NCBI GenBank assembly: GCA_035604685.1
Contig: DATNIB010000031.1
Span: 1-39,107, forward strand
DNA: 39,107 bases
Direction: 5' to 3'
DNA from: DATNIB01 sp035604685
Lineage (GTDB): Bacteria; Actinomycetota; Acidimicrobiia; Acidimicrobiales; RAAP-2
The notes beneath the pieces are model-generated. The model was not told the DNA's origin, ran no database searches, and worked only from the letters and a program-made list of their open reading frames with translations. Both the position numbers and the translations under genes were made by a program. Shown one piece after another: positions 1 through 8,109 of the stretch; position 1 is the stretch's first letter; every line of letters starts with the position of its first letter.

Positions 1-600
1 GATGCCCGCCTTCTCGGCGGCGATGTCGGTGAGCGTCGGGCCCAGGACCTCCACGTGGTCGTAGCTGACGTTGGTGACCACGGCGACGTCTGGCTCCACG
101 ACGTTCGTGGCGTCCCAGCGCCCCCCGAGGCCGACCTCCACCACGGCGACGTCGACGGCGACGTCGGCGAACCACGAGAAGGCGGCGGCGGTGAGCAGCT
201 CGAAGCGCGTGGGGCGCTCGGGGAGCAGGGGCTCGAGCAGGGCCAGCGAGGAGAGGACCCCGGCGAGGTCGTCGTCGCTGATGGGCTCGTTGTCACGAGC
301 CAGCCGCTCGTTCACCACCGCCAGGTTGGGGCTCGTGTAGGTCCCCACCGTGAGGCCGTTGGCCAAGAGCAGCTCGGTGAGGATCCTGGCCGTCGAGCCC
401 TTGCCGTTGGTACCGGTCACATGGATGACCGGGCACGCCCGTTCGGGGTCTCCGAGGAGCCGGCACAGGGCCCGGATGCGGTCGAGGGTGGGCGCGGCCA
501 GCCGCGTGGGCATGCCCAGCTCGTAATTGGTGTGCTCGTCGAGCCAGGCGACGAGCTCGTCGCCTCCGCGCGTGCCGTCAGCCTCGGGGGGGACGGACAA
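1..600 (-). CDS. folC: Bifunctional folylpolyglutamate/dihydrofolate synthase, partial (C-terminus beyond window)
   Basis: This is the N-terminal 200 codons of a Mur-ligase-like ATP-dependent enzyme that adds glutamate to (dihydro)folate in the cytoplasm. The reverse strand reads the P-loop VTGTNGKGS at about residues 61-69, followed by TYTSPNL and NERLA. Further on are the FELLTAAAF segment, EVGLGGRWDATN and SYDHVEVLG, all FolC hallmarks. The reading frame is open to the window edge, so the C-terminal domain is not visible. The start is uncertain: the TTG at 598-600, 17 nt after the clpX stop, gives an N-terminus of family length, while an upstream CTG overlapping the clpX stop is an alternative. 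Its position after clpX in the same direction suggests co-transcription with tig-clpP-clpX. The identification is firm from the motifs; the start is inference. Confidence 0.9.
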   Translation of the reverse strand, partial: MSVPPEADGTRGGDELVAWLDEHTNYELGMPTRLAAPTLDRIRALCRLLGDPERACPVIHVTGTNGKGSTARILTELLLANGLTVGTYTSPNLAVVNERLARDNEPISDDDLAGVLSSLALLEPLLPERPTRFELLTAAAFSWFADVAVDVAVVEVGLGGRWDATNVVEPDVAVVTNVSYDHVEVLGPTLTDIAAEKAGI

Positions 601-617
601 CGGCGATGCGGCGGGCC

Positions 618-1892
<1,275 letters not shown>

Positions 1893-1928
1893 GGTCTTGT
1901 CTCTCCTCTAGCGATTCGGCGCCGGATC

Positions 1929-2579
1929 TCAGGCTGCGCCGACGGCTTCGAGCGGGGCGGCGTCACGAGAGGTGATCACCTCGTCGATCACGCCGTAGAG
2001 CACGGCCTCGTCGGCCGTCATGACGAAGTCGCGATCCGTGTCCTTCGCCACTTTGTCGTGCGCCTGGCCGGTGTCGGCGGCCAGCATGCCCGTGAGCAGG
2101 TCGCGCATGCGCAGGATCTCTCTCGCCTGCAGCTCGATGTCGCTCGCCTGGCCCTCCACCCCGCCGAACGGCTGGTGCAGGAGGATCCGCGCGTGCGGCA
2201 GGGCGAACCGCTTCCCGTGGGCGCCGGCCGCCAGCAGCACCGCGGCAGCGGAGGCGGCCTGGCCGAAGCAGAAGGTCGAGACGTCGGGCTTCAGGTACTT
2301 CATCGTGTCGTAGATGGCGAACAGTGCGGTGATGTCGCCGCCGGGAGAGTTGATGTAGAGGTGGATGTCCTTGTCCGGCTCCTCGGACTCCAAGAAGAGC
2401 AGCTGGGCGCAGACCAGGTTGGCCACGGTGTCGTCGATCGGGGTCCCGAGGAAGATGATCCGTTCCTTCAGCAGCCGCGAGTACAGGTCGTAGGCCCGCT
2501 CACCGCGGTTCGAGGACTCGACCACGGTCGGGACCAGATAGTTGCTGGCTCGCATCAGATGCTGGGCGGCGTCGGTCAT
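1929..2579 (-). CDS. clpP: ATP-dependent Clp protease proteolytic subunit ClpP
   Basis: This is the serine peptidase subunit that forms the ClpP barrel. With the ATG at 2577-2579 the protein is 216 aa, normal for the family. The catalytic triad is in place: Ser110 in GQAAS, His135 in ILLHQPFGG and Asp184 in DTDRD, with the spacing known from other ClpP proteins. The ATG overlaps the trigger factor stop (ATGA), which indicates translational coupling and fixes the start. The open frame extends well upstream inside tig, but that part is only an overlap of frames. Many actinobacteria carry two clpP genes in tandem; only one is here, so a second copy, if any, lies elsewhere. Confidence 0.96.
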   Translation of the reverse strand: MTDAAQHLMRASNYLVPTVVESSNRGERAYDLYSRLLKERIIFLGTPIDDTVANLVCAQLLFLESEEPDKDIHLYINSPGGDITALFAIYDTMKYLKPDVSTFCFGQAASAAAVLLAAGAHGKRFALPHARILLHQPFGGVEGQASDIELQAREILRMRDLLTGMLAADTGQAHDKVAKDTDRDFVMTADEAVLYGVIDEVITSRDAAPLEAVGAA

Positions 2580-3976
2580 CCGTCCGCCTCGTCGGCCGTC
2601 GCTGCAACCACCGTCTCCTCGGCCTCCACCGTGTCCTCCCGTTCGCCGCCCTGATCCCGTTCGCCCTGGTCCACTCGCAGATCGTCGCGGGAGATCGGAT
2701 TGCCTGCCTCGTCCACCAACTCGATGTTGTCGAGCAGCCAGTCCAGCGCCTTGGCCTTCCGCTGCTCTGAGCGTACCGCGCCGGTCCTCCCACTGCGGTC
2801 CACCTGCGTCCGCAGCACCTTGGGATCCACCCCGAGGCGTCCGGCCATGGCTTGGAGGCCGGTCTCGAGCTCCTCGTCGGTCACGTCGATGCCCTCGGCA
2901 TCGGCCAGCGCGCGGAGCGCGAGGTCCGCCTTGACCGCGCGGAGCGCGTCGAGTCGCAACTCGGCCAGGAGCTCGTCGCCGTTGCGCCCGGTCGCCGAGA
3001 GGAACTGCTCGAAGGAGATCTTCTGCTCGTCCAGCCGGTGACCCAGGTCGTGCAGTCGCTGACGCAGCTCCTCGTCGATGAGCACCTGCGGCACAACCTC
3101 GTCCCCGACCAGGTCGACCAGCTCGGTGATCCCGCGCTCGCGCAGCGCGAACTGGGCCTGGACGACCTTCACCCGCGCCATTCGTTGGCGGATGTCGGCC
3201 TCCAGGTCGGCCACCGTCTGAAACTCCGAGTTGTCCGACACCCACCCGTCGGTGAGCTCGGGCAGGCGCTTCTCCTTGACCTCCTTCACGAGCACCCGGA
3301 AGCTGACCGAGTCGGCCCCCGGGACCGTCGCCGAGAAGTCCAAGATGTCGCCCGCCTTGGCCCCCCGCAGGGACTCGTCGAGCTCGGGTACCACCCGGCC
3401 CGACCCCACCTCGTAGAGGTAGTCGTCGGCGCCCATCACCTCGGCGCCGGCCCGGTTCTTCGCATGGATGTTGATGGTGGCGTTGTCCTTGTCGGCGGCG
3501 GGCCGCTCGACGACCAGGAGCTCCCCGTCGTTCTCCCGCAACCGATCGATCTGCGCGGTGATCTCCTCGTCGGTGACGGTGAGGCCCGGCAGCACGGCTC
3601 GCAGCCCGGCATAGCCGGGGATGTGCACGGTCGGGCGCACCTGCACGACGGCGTCGAAGGAGACCGGCCCGCTCTCCTGGCCGCCCGTGATGTCGATCTC
3701 GGGCGGCGCGATCGCATCGAGCTGCGTGTCGGTCACCGCCTGCGCGTAGAAGTCGGGAAGGGCCTCTCGCAGGGCCTCGCCGCGCAGGGCCAACGAGCCG
3801 CCCATGCGCGCCTCGAGCACCCGGCGCGGCACCTTGCCGGGCCGGAAGCCCGGGACCCGCGCCTCGCGGGCCATCTTGCGGACCGTCTGGTCGAGCGCGC
3901 GATCGACCTCGGACTCATCGACCTCGACAGACAGGCGGACCTTGCTGTCCTCGAGCGACTCGGTCGTGGCGCGCAT
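2576..3976 (-). CDS. tig: Trigger factor (ribosome-associated chaperone and prolyl isomerase)
   Basis: Trigger factor binds the ribosome exit tunnel and shields nascent chains. The 466-aa protein has the N-terminal ribosome-binding domain with the signature GFRPGKVP near residues 43-50. A central FKBP-like domain (AGDILDF near residue 200) and a long helical C-terminal domain follow. The acidic tail (about the last 40 residues, rich in Glu and Asp) is typical of actinobacterial trigger factors. It is the first gene of the tig-clpP-clpX-folC run and overlaps clpP by 4 nt. The start ATG has no clear Shine-Dalgarno sequence, but a TAGGGT box lies 9 nt upstream, so the mRNA may be leaderless or nearly so. 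Confidence 0.96.
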   Translation of the reverse strand: MRATTESLEDSKVRLSVEVDESEVDRALDQTVRKMAREARVPGFRPGKVPRRVLEARMGGSLALRGEALREALPDFYAQAVTDTQLDAIAPPEIDITGGQESGPVSFDAVVQVRPTVHIPGYAGLRAVLPGLTVTDEEITAQIDRLRENDGELLVVERPAADKDNATINIHAKNRAGAEVMGADDYLYEVGSGRVVPELDESLRGAKAGDILDFSATVPGADSVSFRVLVKEVKEKRLPELTDGWVSDNSEFQTVADLEADIRQRMARVKVVQAQFALRERGITELVDLVGDEVVPQVLIDEELRQRLHDLGHRLDEQKISFEQFLSATGRNGDELLAELRLDALRAVKADLALRALADAEGIDVTDEELETGLQAMAGRLGVDPKVLRTQVDRSGRTGAVRSEQRKAKALDWLLDNIELVDEAGNPISRDDLRVDQGERDQGGEREDTVEAEETVVAATADEADG

Positions 3977-3985
3977 GGCGCAGAC

Positions 3986-3991
3986 ACCCTA
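3986..3991 (-). promoter_or_regulatory. Putative -10 box for tig (leaderless type)
   Basis: The reverse strand reads TAGGGT with 9 nt to the tig ATG and no Shine-Dalgarno sequence between them. A -10 element at this distance would place the transcription start within about 3 nt of the ATG. This is motif reading only. Confidence 0.45.
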
Positions 3992-4027
3992 CCGGCGCCC
4001 AACCGGCTCCCCGCGCCCAACCGGCGG

Positions 4028-4840
4028 TCAGAACATGAAGTTCATGGCACCCACCACCGCCCGGCCGACGTCGGCGTCCCCATCGATGTCGACCGAGCCG
4101 GCGGCCAGGACACCGGCCGGGTCGATCCGACCGCAGCCGAGCCGCCAGAATGTCTCGGCGACGAGCGTGAGCCGGGCCGTCGGGGCCGTCGGCGGCTCGT
4201 CGAGCCGGACACCCCGCCCTCCCTCGACGCCGACGGTCACCGTGCGGGCCAGGGGGCCGGTGATCTGCCAGACGACCGTCGTCCCCTCCGGCGGCTTCAC
4301 CTTTCGGCCGACGACGAAGCCCATGCCGTCGGCCACGCGACCGAGCGTCAGCTCCTCGGCCGGGCCGTCCCGGTTCCCCGGCCGGCCGAGCGCCCTTCGG
4401 AGATCCTGCTCGTGGATCCAAGAGTCGAAGGCCCGCACCCACATGAACTGGCGGTAGGGCACCTCGCCGATCGGGCTCGGACCCACCTTCTCGAAACGCG
4501 CCTCTGAGTCCGCCTTGAGCTCGGCCACCCGCCGACCGGTCACCGCCACGAACTCATCGAGCACCTCGTTGCCGGGCCTGGCCCGTCGTTCGGCGATCCA
4601 GGCCTCGTTCATCTCCCCGACCGGGTTGTGCACGTGGGCGGGCGTTGGTGCCACGGCCGGCGGCGAGGGCTCCCCCACGAGCATCAGCTCGGTACCGATC
4701 ACATGCGAGAGCTGGTCCCGCACGCTCCAACCGGGGCAGTCCGTCGGCGCGTCCCACGCCGCCTCGGGCAGCCCCCCGCAGGCTTCGGCCATGGAGCGCC
4801 AGATCTGATCGAGAAGGTCGACAACGGGCTCATTGGGCAT
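4028..4840 (-). CDS. Maleylpyruvate isomerase family mycothiol-dependent enzyme (TIGR03083-like)
   Basis: This is a 270-aa member of the DinB-like/MDMPI superfamily of mycothiol-dependent enzymes. The N-terminal helical bundle begins LLDQIWRSMAE and includes the conserved CPGWSVRDQLSHVIGTE segment, whose His is a likely metal ligand. The second helix pair carries FDSWIHEQDLRRALG, the other expected metal-binding stretch. A C-terminal beta-rich MDMPI_C-type domain follows (from about residue 165). The substrate cannot be told from sequence; family members isomerise, transfer or detoxify small electrophiles with mycothiol. The ATG at 4838-4840 is chosen because family homology starts there; the frame stays open upstream without meaningful sequence. 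A TACGCT box sits 6 nt upstream and there is no Shine-Dalgarno sequence, suggesting a leaderless transcript independent of tig. Confidence 0.85.
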   Translation of the reverse strand: MPNEPVVDLLDQIWRSMAEACGGLPEAAWDAPTDCPGWSVRDQLSHVIGTELMLVGEPSPPAVAPTPAHVHNPVGEMNEAWIAERRARPGNEVLDEFVAVTGRRVAELKADSEARFEKVGPSPIGEVPYRQFMWVRAFDSWIHEQDLRRALGRPGNRDGPAEELTLGRVADGMGFVVGRKVKPPEGTTVVWQITGPLARTVTVGVEGGRGVRLDEPPTAPTARLTLVAETFWRLGCGRIDPAGVLAAGSVDIDGDADVGRAVVGAMNFMF

Positions 4841-4846
4841 GGGGGA

Positions 4847-4852
4847 AGCGTA
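4847..4852 (-). promoter_or_regulatory. Putative -10 box (leaderless type) for the MDMPI-family gene
   Basis: The reverse strand shows TACGCT followed by TCCCCC and then the ATG. The 6-nt spacing and absence of a ribosome-binding site fit a leaderless start. Confidence 0.45.
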
Positions 4853-5042
4853 CGGCCGGGCGTCGTGCGTGACCCGCCCGCACCGGCTCGGGGTCCCCGT
4901 GCCTGGGGTCCGTCGCGGGTCCGTGCCTGGCCCGGTCGGCCGGTATCCCACCTGCCCTTCACGACCAGGGGTAACGTCGGCCCGTCTCGAACCCGGGCTT
5001 ACTGGGCCTTGAGGGGGACCTGACACATGAGGAGGAGTCCTA

Positions 5043-5195
5043 ATGGCTTCGTACGAGGGGTACTGCGTGAAGTGCCGCGAGAAGCGCCAGTTCGAAGGCC
5101 ACGAGGTTGAGCTGGCCAACGGGCGGCGAGCGGCACAGGGCACCTGCCCGACATGCGGCACCAAGATGAACCGAATCCTCGGCAAAAAGGTCTGA
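5043..5195 (+). CDS. Small zinc-ribbon protein (DUF5679-like), 50 aa
   Basis: A 50-residue protein that begins MASYEGYCVKCREKRQF and ends TCGTKMNRILGKKV. Two CxxC pairs (YCVKC near residues 8-11 and GTCPTCG near 34-38) should bind one zinc ion. The remainder is rich in Lys and Arg. The sequence resembles the short actinobacterial DUF5679 family, whose function is unknown; nucleic-acid or ribosome contact is only a guess from charge and size. A strong ribosome-binding site (GGAGGAG, 5031-5037) stands 5 nt before the ATG, which supports real translation. The gene stands alone, 173 nt before tRNA-Pro. A TAACGT at 4972-4977 could be its -10 box. Confidence 0.85.
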   Translation: MASYEGYCVKCREKRQFEGHEVELANGRRAAQGTCPTCGTKMNRILGKKV

Positions 5196-5336
5196 CCAGG
5201 GCGTCTTCGGGCGCTCGGCGAGGCCCTGGCCAGCTGGGGCCTCGCCACCGAGGACCGACCGGGCGCAACCGCGCGGTCGGCCGGCACGATTCTGAGGGCC
5301 TCCGTCCCTCCGCCCGGGGGCCGGTTGTGCTGGCGG

Positions 5337-5342
5337 TACGCT
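5337..5342 (+). promoter_or_regulatory. Possible -10 box of the tRNA-Pro gene
   Basis: TACGCT lies 26 nt before the first base of the mature tRNA. The hexamer matches the -10 form seen before several other genes in this window. No convincing -35 box was found. Confidence 0.3.
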
Positions 5343-5368
5343 GCGCCGACGGGCGAAGACCCCGGAGC

Positions 5369-5444
5369 CGGGGAGTGGCGCAGTAGGTAGCGCGCCTGCT
5401 TTGGGGGCAGGAGGCCGGGGGTTCGAGTCCCCCCTCCCCGACCA
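5369..5444 (+). tRNA. tRNA-Pro (anticodon UGG)
   Basis: A complete cloverleaf can be drawn. The acceptor stem is CGGGGAG (5369-5375) with CTCCCCG (5434-5440). The D stem is GCGC/GCGC, and the anticodon stem is CCTGC/GCAGG around the loop TTTGGGG. The T stem is GGGGG/CCCCC with the loop TTCGAGT. The anticodon at 5402-5404 is TGG, which reads proline codons. The discriminator A is followed by an encoded CCA (5442-5444). No copy of the 3' half was noticed elsewhere in the window, so there is no sign of an element integrated at this tRNA within view. Confidence 0.96.
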
Positions 5445-5448
5445 GAGT

Positions 5449-5471
5449 GGCTGGTCAGACCCTGACCAGCC
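5449..5471 (+). terminator. Hairpin terminator after tRNA-Pro
   Basis: GGCTGGTCAG and CTGACCAGCC form a perfect 10-bp stem with a 3-nt loop (ACC), starting 5 nt after the tRNA CCA. The following tract is only weakly T-rich, as is common for hairpins in GC-rich actinobacteria. The remaining gap to 5750 holds no recognisable gene. Confidence 0.7.
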
Positions 5472-5750
5472 GGCTCTTGGTCTTCCGAGACGGCTTGTCA
5501 ACTGACTGTCGACGAGACCCTCAGGACTCTTGGCCTGTCTCAAAAATGCGGTAGCGGCTCGGCTCTGCTCACGCTCCGCCATTTGAGGCTCATTGGCGCG
5601 TCCGGTCACAAGGACCCATCCGGATCGCCACCACACGTTCCACTCGTCAGGTCGTACCTATCCCCGCACCGGAGTGCCTCGGGGTCACGAGCCGCCAACA
5701 CCGGCCGCGCTGGGCGAGACCGACTCAGCGAAGTGGTCCAAGAGTGACGA

Positions 5751-6269
5751 TCAGTCGAGTCGGCGCAGCCCGGCTCGGTAGCGCTTGGCATTCTCCACGT
5801 AGGCCCCGGAGCCCCCTTGGATGGCTGCCGCCGACGATGCGCCCAACTTGATGGTCGCGGGTATGCCGATGGCCAGTGCCCCCGCGGGGACCTCGGTGCC
5901 GTTGGTCACCACCGCGCTGGCAGCAACCGTCGCGCCAGTCCGGATGATGGCTCGATGCAAGACGACACTGTTCGACCCAATCAGGCACGAGTCCTCGATC
6001 TGGCAACCCTCCAGATGGACCAGGTGGCCGACGATGCACCCCGCACCGACAACGGTCTCGAGCTCTGGTGTCGCATGAACGACCGTCCCATCTTGGATGG
6101 ACGTGCGCGGGCCGATGATCACGGTCCCGTAGTCACCTCGGAGCACCGCGCCCGGCCATATTGAGGTATCGGGTCCCAGCCGCACGTCACCGATGATCGT
6201 GGCGTCCGGATGGACGAAAGCCTCGGGACTAATGCTCGGCACGCGATCGCCCAGTGCATAGATCGGCAT
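5751..6269 (-). CDS. Gamma-carbonic-anhydrase-like hexapeptide-repeat protein
   Basis: A 172-aa left-handed beta-helix protein built of hexapeptide repeats (for example IIGDVRLGPDTSIWPGAVLRGD), with a C-terminal helix (AYVENAKRYRAGLRRL). Family members trimerise and bind zinc between subunits; some hydrate CO2. Arg44 and Asp46 (LRGD), Gln59-Asp60 and His65 (QDGTVVHAT) match the active-site pattern. His82 (VGH) is present. The next expected ligand, His in LHGC of other members, is Glu87 here (HLEGC), with a His two residues earlier, so carbonic anhydrase activity is uncertain. No Shine-Dalgarno sequence precedes the ATG; a TAACAT box lies 6 nt upstream. Codon use is slightly less GC-biased than in the neighbouring core genes. 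Confidence 0.88.
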   Translation of the reverse strand: MPIYALGDRVPSISPEAFVHPDATIIGDVRLGPDTSIWPGAVLRGDYGTVIIGPRTSIQDGTVVHATPELETVVGAGCIVGHLVHLEGCQIEDSCLIGSNSVVLHRAIIRTGATVAASAVVTNGTEVPAGALAIGIPATIKLGASSAAAIQGGSGAYVENAKRYRAGLRRLD

Positions 6270-6275
6270 CCGGCC

Positions 6276-6281
6276 ATGTTA
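6276..6281 (-). promoter_or_regulatory. Putative -10 box (leaderless type) for the gamma-CA-like gene
   Basis: TAACAT on the reverse strand is followed by GGCCGG and then the ATG. The 6-nt gap and lack of a ribosome-binding site suggest a leaderless mRNA. Confidence 0.4.
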
Positions 6282-6427
6282 GGAGTGGGCTTCAGTTCGG
6301 GCGTCCGCCCATGGCTCGACGCTCTGGGGTCGTCTGCGTTCTCGCCTCCTGGCTAGCTGGGTGACGAGCACGCGGGCGATGAGGAGACCGGGGACCGGAG
6401 GCGACTGGGCTGGGGCAGATCGGCCGC

Positions 6428-7216
6428 TCAGTCCGTTCGTTCCATGAGGACGCGGCCCTCGGGCCCCGCACCCTCGATCCGGTCCAGGTCGACGATGACC
6501 GCCCGGCCCCGTCGCCGCGGGTCGAGATTGCGCTCGCGTTCGGGCGAGGCGTCGTAGATCGCCCGAGTGGTCTCCCCGTCCGCCACCACCCGCGCGCGTC
6601 CGGTGAACAGGAAGTTCGTCCGGTTGGTCGGATTCCGGTACCAGAGTGCGACTGAGGGATGCGCCCCGAGGGCGCGCAGGAACCCGCCCTCTGGATCACG
6701 GATCCAGATCGCCAGCTCCCGATCCCCGTGCGCGTGGACCGAGCCGCGAGCCGACAGACGCGGGGTGCCGGCGTCGTCGACATAGGCCAGGGTCATCGGC
6801 CGCTCATCGGCCAGGGCCTCGTCGACCGCCTGGCGCATGCCCGGCGTCACCTCGAGGGCCGTCGGATCGGGGCGCGCCGCGGGGGTGAACTCCTGAGTGA
6901 TCTCGACCACCGCACCGGCGTCGAGCGAGATCGTCGACAGGATGCCACCGATCGGCATCCCCGGAGCGACCGTTGCCCGAAGAGTGAACGTGTACCCCTC
7001 TAGGACCGGCTCCCCCCAGTCGGCCGCGGCGAGCAGACCCGGCAGCATCGGACCGCCCAGGGCCTGCACGACGGCGTCCCGCCCGATGGCGGCTCCGAAG
7101 GGTCCGGCCAGGCGCACGTCGGGCGCCAGGAACTCGCCGAAAGCCGCCTTGGCGTCACCGGGTTCAGGCGCGAGTGCGGCCCGATAGGCCGCGGCGATCA
7201 GCCGGGGCTCAGCCAC
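6428..7216 (-). CDS. SnoaL-like / PNPOx-like two-domain fusion protein
   Basis: A 262-aa protein with two recognisable parts. Residues 1 to about 120 look like a SnoaL/NTF2-like cone (FGEFLAPDVRLAGPFGAAIGRDAVVQAL, later ISLDAGAVVEITQEF). From about residue 125 to the end it resembles the split-barrel of pyridoxamine-phosphate-oxidase-like, often F420- or FMN-binding, proteins (ERPMTLAYVDDAGTPRLSARGS, PSVALWYRNPTNRTNFLFTGRARV). The second part would bind a flavin or deazaflavin cofactor, and the first could shape a small-molecule pocket; the substrate is unknown. The start is GTG without a clear Shine-Dalgarno sequence. It stands alone between gaps of about 160 and 90 nt. Domain assignment is by pattern recognition. 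Confidence 0.75.
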   Translation of the reverse strand: MAEPRLIAAAYRAALAPEPGDAKAAFGEFLAPDVRLAGPFGAAIGRDAVVQALGGPMLPGLLAAADWGEPVLEGYTFTLRATVAPGMPIGGILSTISLDAGAVVEITQEFTPAARPDPTALEVTPGMRQAVDEALADERPMTLAYVDDAGTPRLSARGSVHAHGDRELAIWIRDPEGGFLRALGAHPSVALWYRNPTNRTNFLFTGRARVVADGETTRAIYDASPERERNLDPRRRGRAVIVDLDRIEGAGPEGRVLMERTD

Positions 7217-7309
7217 GGCCCGGCGGGGGGCGATGAGACCGCGACCAACGAACGAGACGCCACATGGTGCCCAACACCCGACGACCGGATTGCATTTCCG
7301 AGGGGTCGA

Positions 7310-7933
7310 TCAATCGCCGGCGGGCTCGCTGCGCTCGAGCGCTTCTCTGCGGTGCCGCGCCCGCAGCCGGAGGTGGTTCGCCACCAGCGCGACGACGACC
7401 ACGCCAACGACCGCGTAGGACCAGACACCGATCGTGGAGAGCACGTGGTGGTAGCCCTTACCGACGGCGTACCCAACCAGGGTGTAGAGCGTGGCCCACA
7501 CCACGCCGCCGACCACCGTGTAGGGCACGAACGTGCGGAACGAGATGTCGCTCAGTCCGGCTAGGGCCGGGATGATGGCCCGCACGACGGCGATGAACCG
7601 GCCGACCAGCACGGCCGGTCCGCCCCGGCGCGCCAGGAGTTGGCGCGTGCGTTCGACCGCCAGGTTGCGACGCAACGGCTTGCGGGCCAGCAGCCACGGC
7701 CCCACGAGCTGGCCGACCAGGTACCCGATGAAGAACGCCGCGACTGCGGCGGCGTTGGCCACGAGGAGCATGGCCACCAAGTTCACGCGGTGCTCGTTGG
7801 CCAGCACACCGCCCAACACCACCGCGATCTCGCCGGGCACGAAGAAACCGATGACGAACCCGGACTCTGCGATCACGAGCCCGGCCACCAGGAGGTAGAC
7901 AGCCAAACCGTGGTAGTGCGTGATGAACGTCAC
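7310..7933 (-). CDS. DedA family (SNARE-associated) inner-membrane protein
   Basis: A polytopic membrane protein of about 207 aa. The N-terminal hydrophobic segment (HGLAVYLLVAGLVIAESGF) is followed by the DedA signature FFVPGEIAVVLGG. A central amphipathic region contains GPAVLVGRFIAVVRAIIPALAGLS, and two C-terminal membrane helices end in a basic tail. DedA proteins act in lipid-carrier or phospholipid flipping and membrane homeostasis. The start is uncertain: the frame stays open to 8017, but homology begins at the GTG at 7931-7933. That GTG overlaps the stop of an 18-codon leader ORF (GTGA), which favours it. The neighbouring FAD oxidoreductase is divergent, so a two-way promoter probably lies at 7990-8110. 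Confidence 0.85.
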   Translation of the reverse strand: MTFITHYHGLAVYLLVAGLVIAESGFVIGFFVPGEIAVVLGGVLANEHRVNLVAMLLVANAAAVAAFFIGYLVGQLVGPWLLARKPLRRNLAVERTRQLLARRGGPAVLVGRFIAVVRAIIPALAGLSDISFRTFVPYTVVGGVVWATLYTLVGYAVGKGYHHVLSTIGVWSYAVVGVVVVALVANHLRLRARHRREALERSEPAGD

Positions 7934-7986
7934 GGCAGCGGCGAAACCATCGCGGCGCGGCGTCCGGCGGCCGCCAGCTGCGTCAT
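7930..7986 (-). CDS. Possible 18-aa leader peptide upstream of the DedA gene
   Basis: A short ORF reads MTQLAAAGRRAAMVSPLP and stops at 7930-7932, its TGA overlapping the GTG start of the DedA gene. A TAGGCT box lies exactly 6 nt before its ATG, so the ORF could be translated from a leaderless mRNA and pass ribosomes to dedA, which has no Shine-Dalgarno sequence of its own. Nothing in the peptide suggests amino-acid attenuation. This is inference from spacing. Confidence 0.4.
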   Translation of the reverse strand: MTQLAAAGRRAAMVSPLP

Positions 7987-7992
7987 GACCAC

Positions 7993-7998
7993 AGCCTA
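7993..7998 (-). promoter_or_regulatory. Putative -10 box for the DedA leader ORF
   Basis: The reverse strand reads TAGGCT, GTGGTC, ATG. TAGGCT recurs at the same distance before two other genes in this window (at 28355 and 31741). Confidence 0.4.
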
Positions 7999-8109
7999 CG
8001 CGGGGACCCCGGGGCACCTCCGGGCGGCGGCGCGGGTGATCGCTACTGCTACCGTCGCCACAGAAACGCGGTGGGCGCCCTTCCGGGCCGTCGAAGATGG
8101 GAACGAGCT

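Noticed and set aside
2852..4507. 551-codon rightward ORF opposite tig
   Set aside because: Trigger factor motifs are on the other strand. The ORF has no domain and results from high GC at third positions.
5369..5471. tRNA-Pro 3' end as an attachment site of an integrated element
   Set aside because: No second copy of the tRNA 3' sequence and no integrase gene were seen in the window.
5040..5636. Leftward ORF reading GRGDSNPRPPAPKAG across the tRNA gene
   Set aside because: It is the reverse complement of tRNA-Pro, a common false ORF, and it also overlaps the real zinc-ribbon gene on the other strand.
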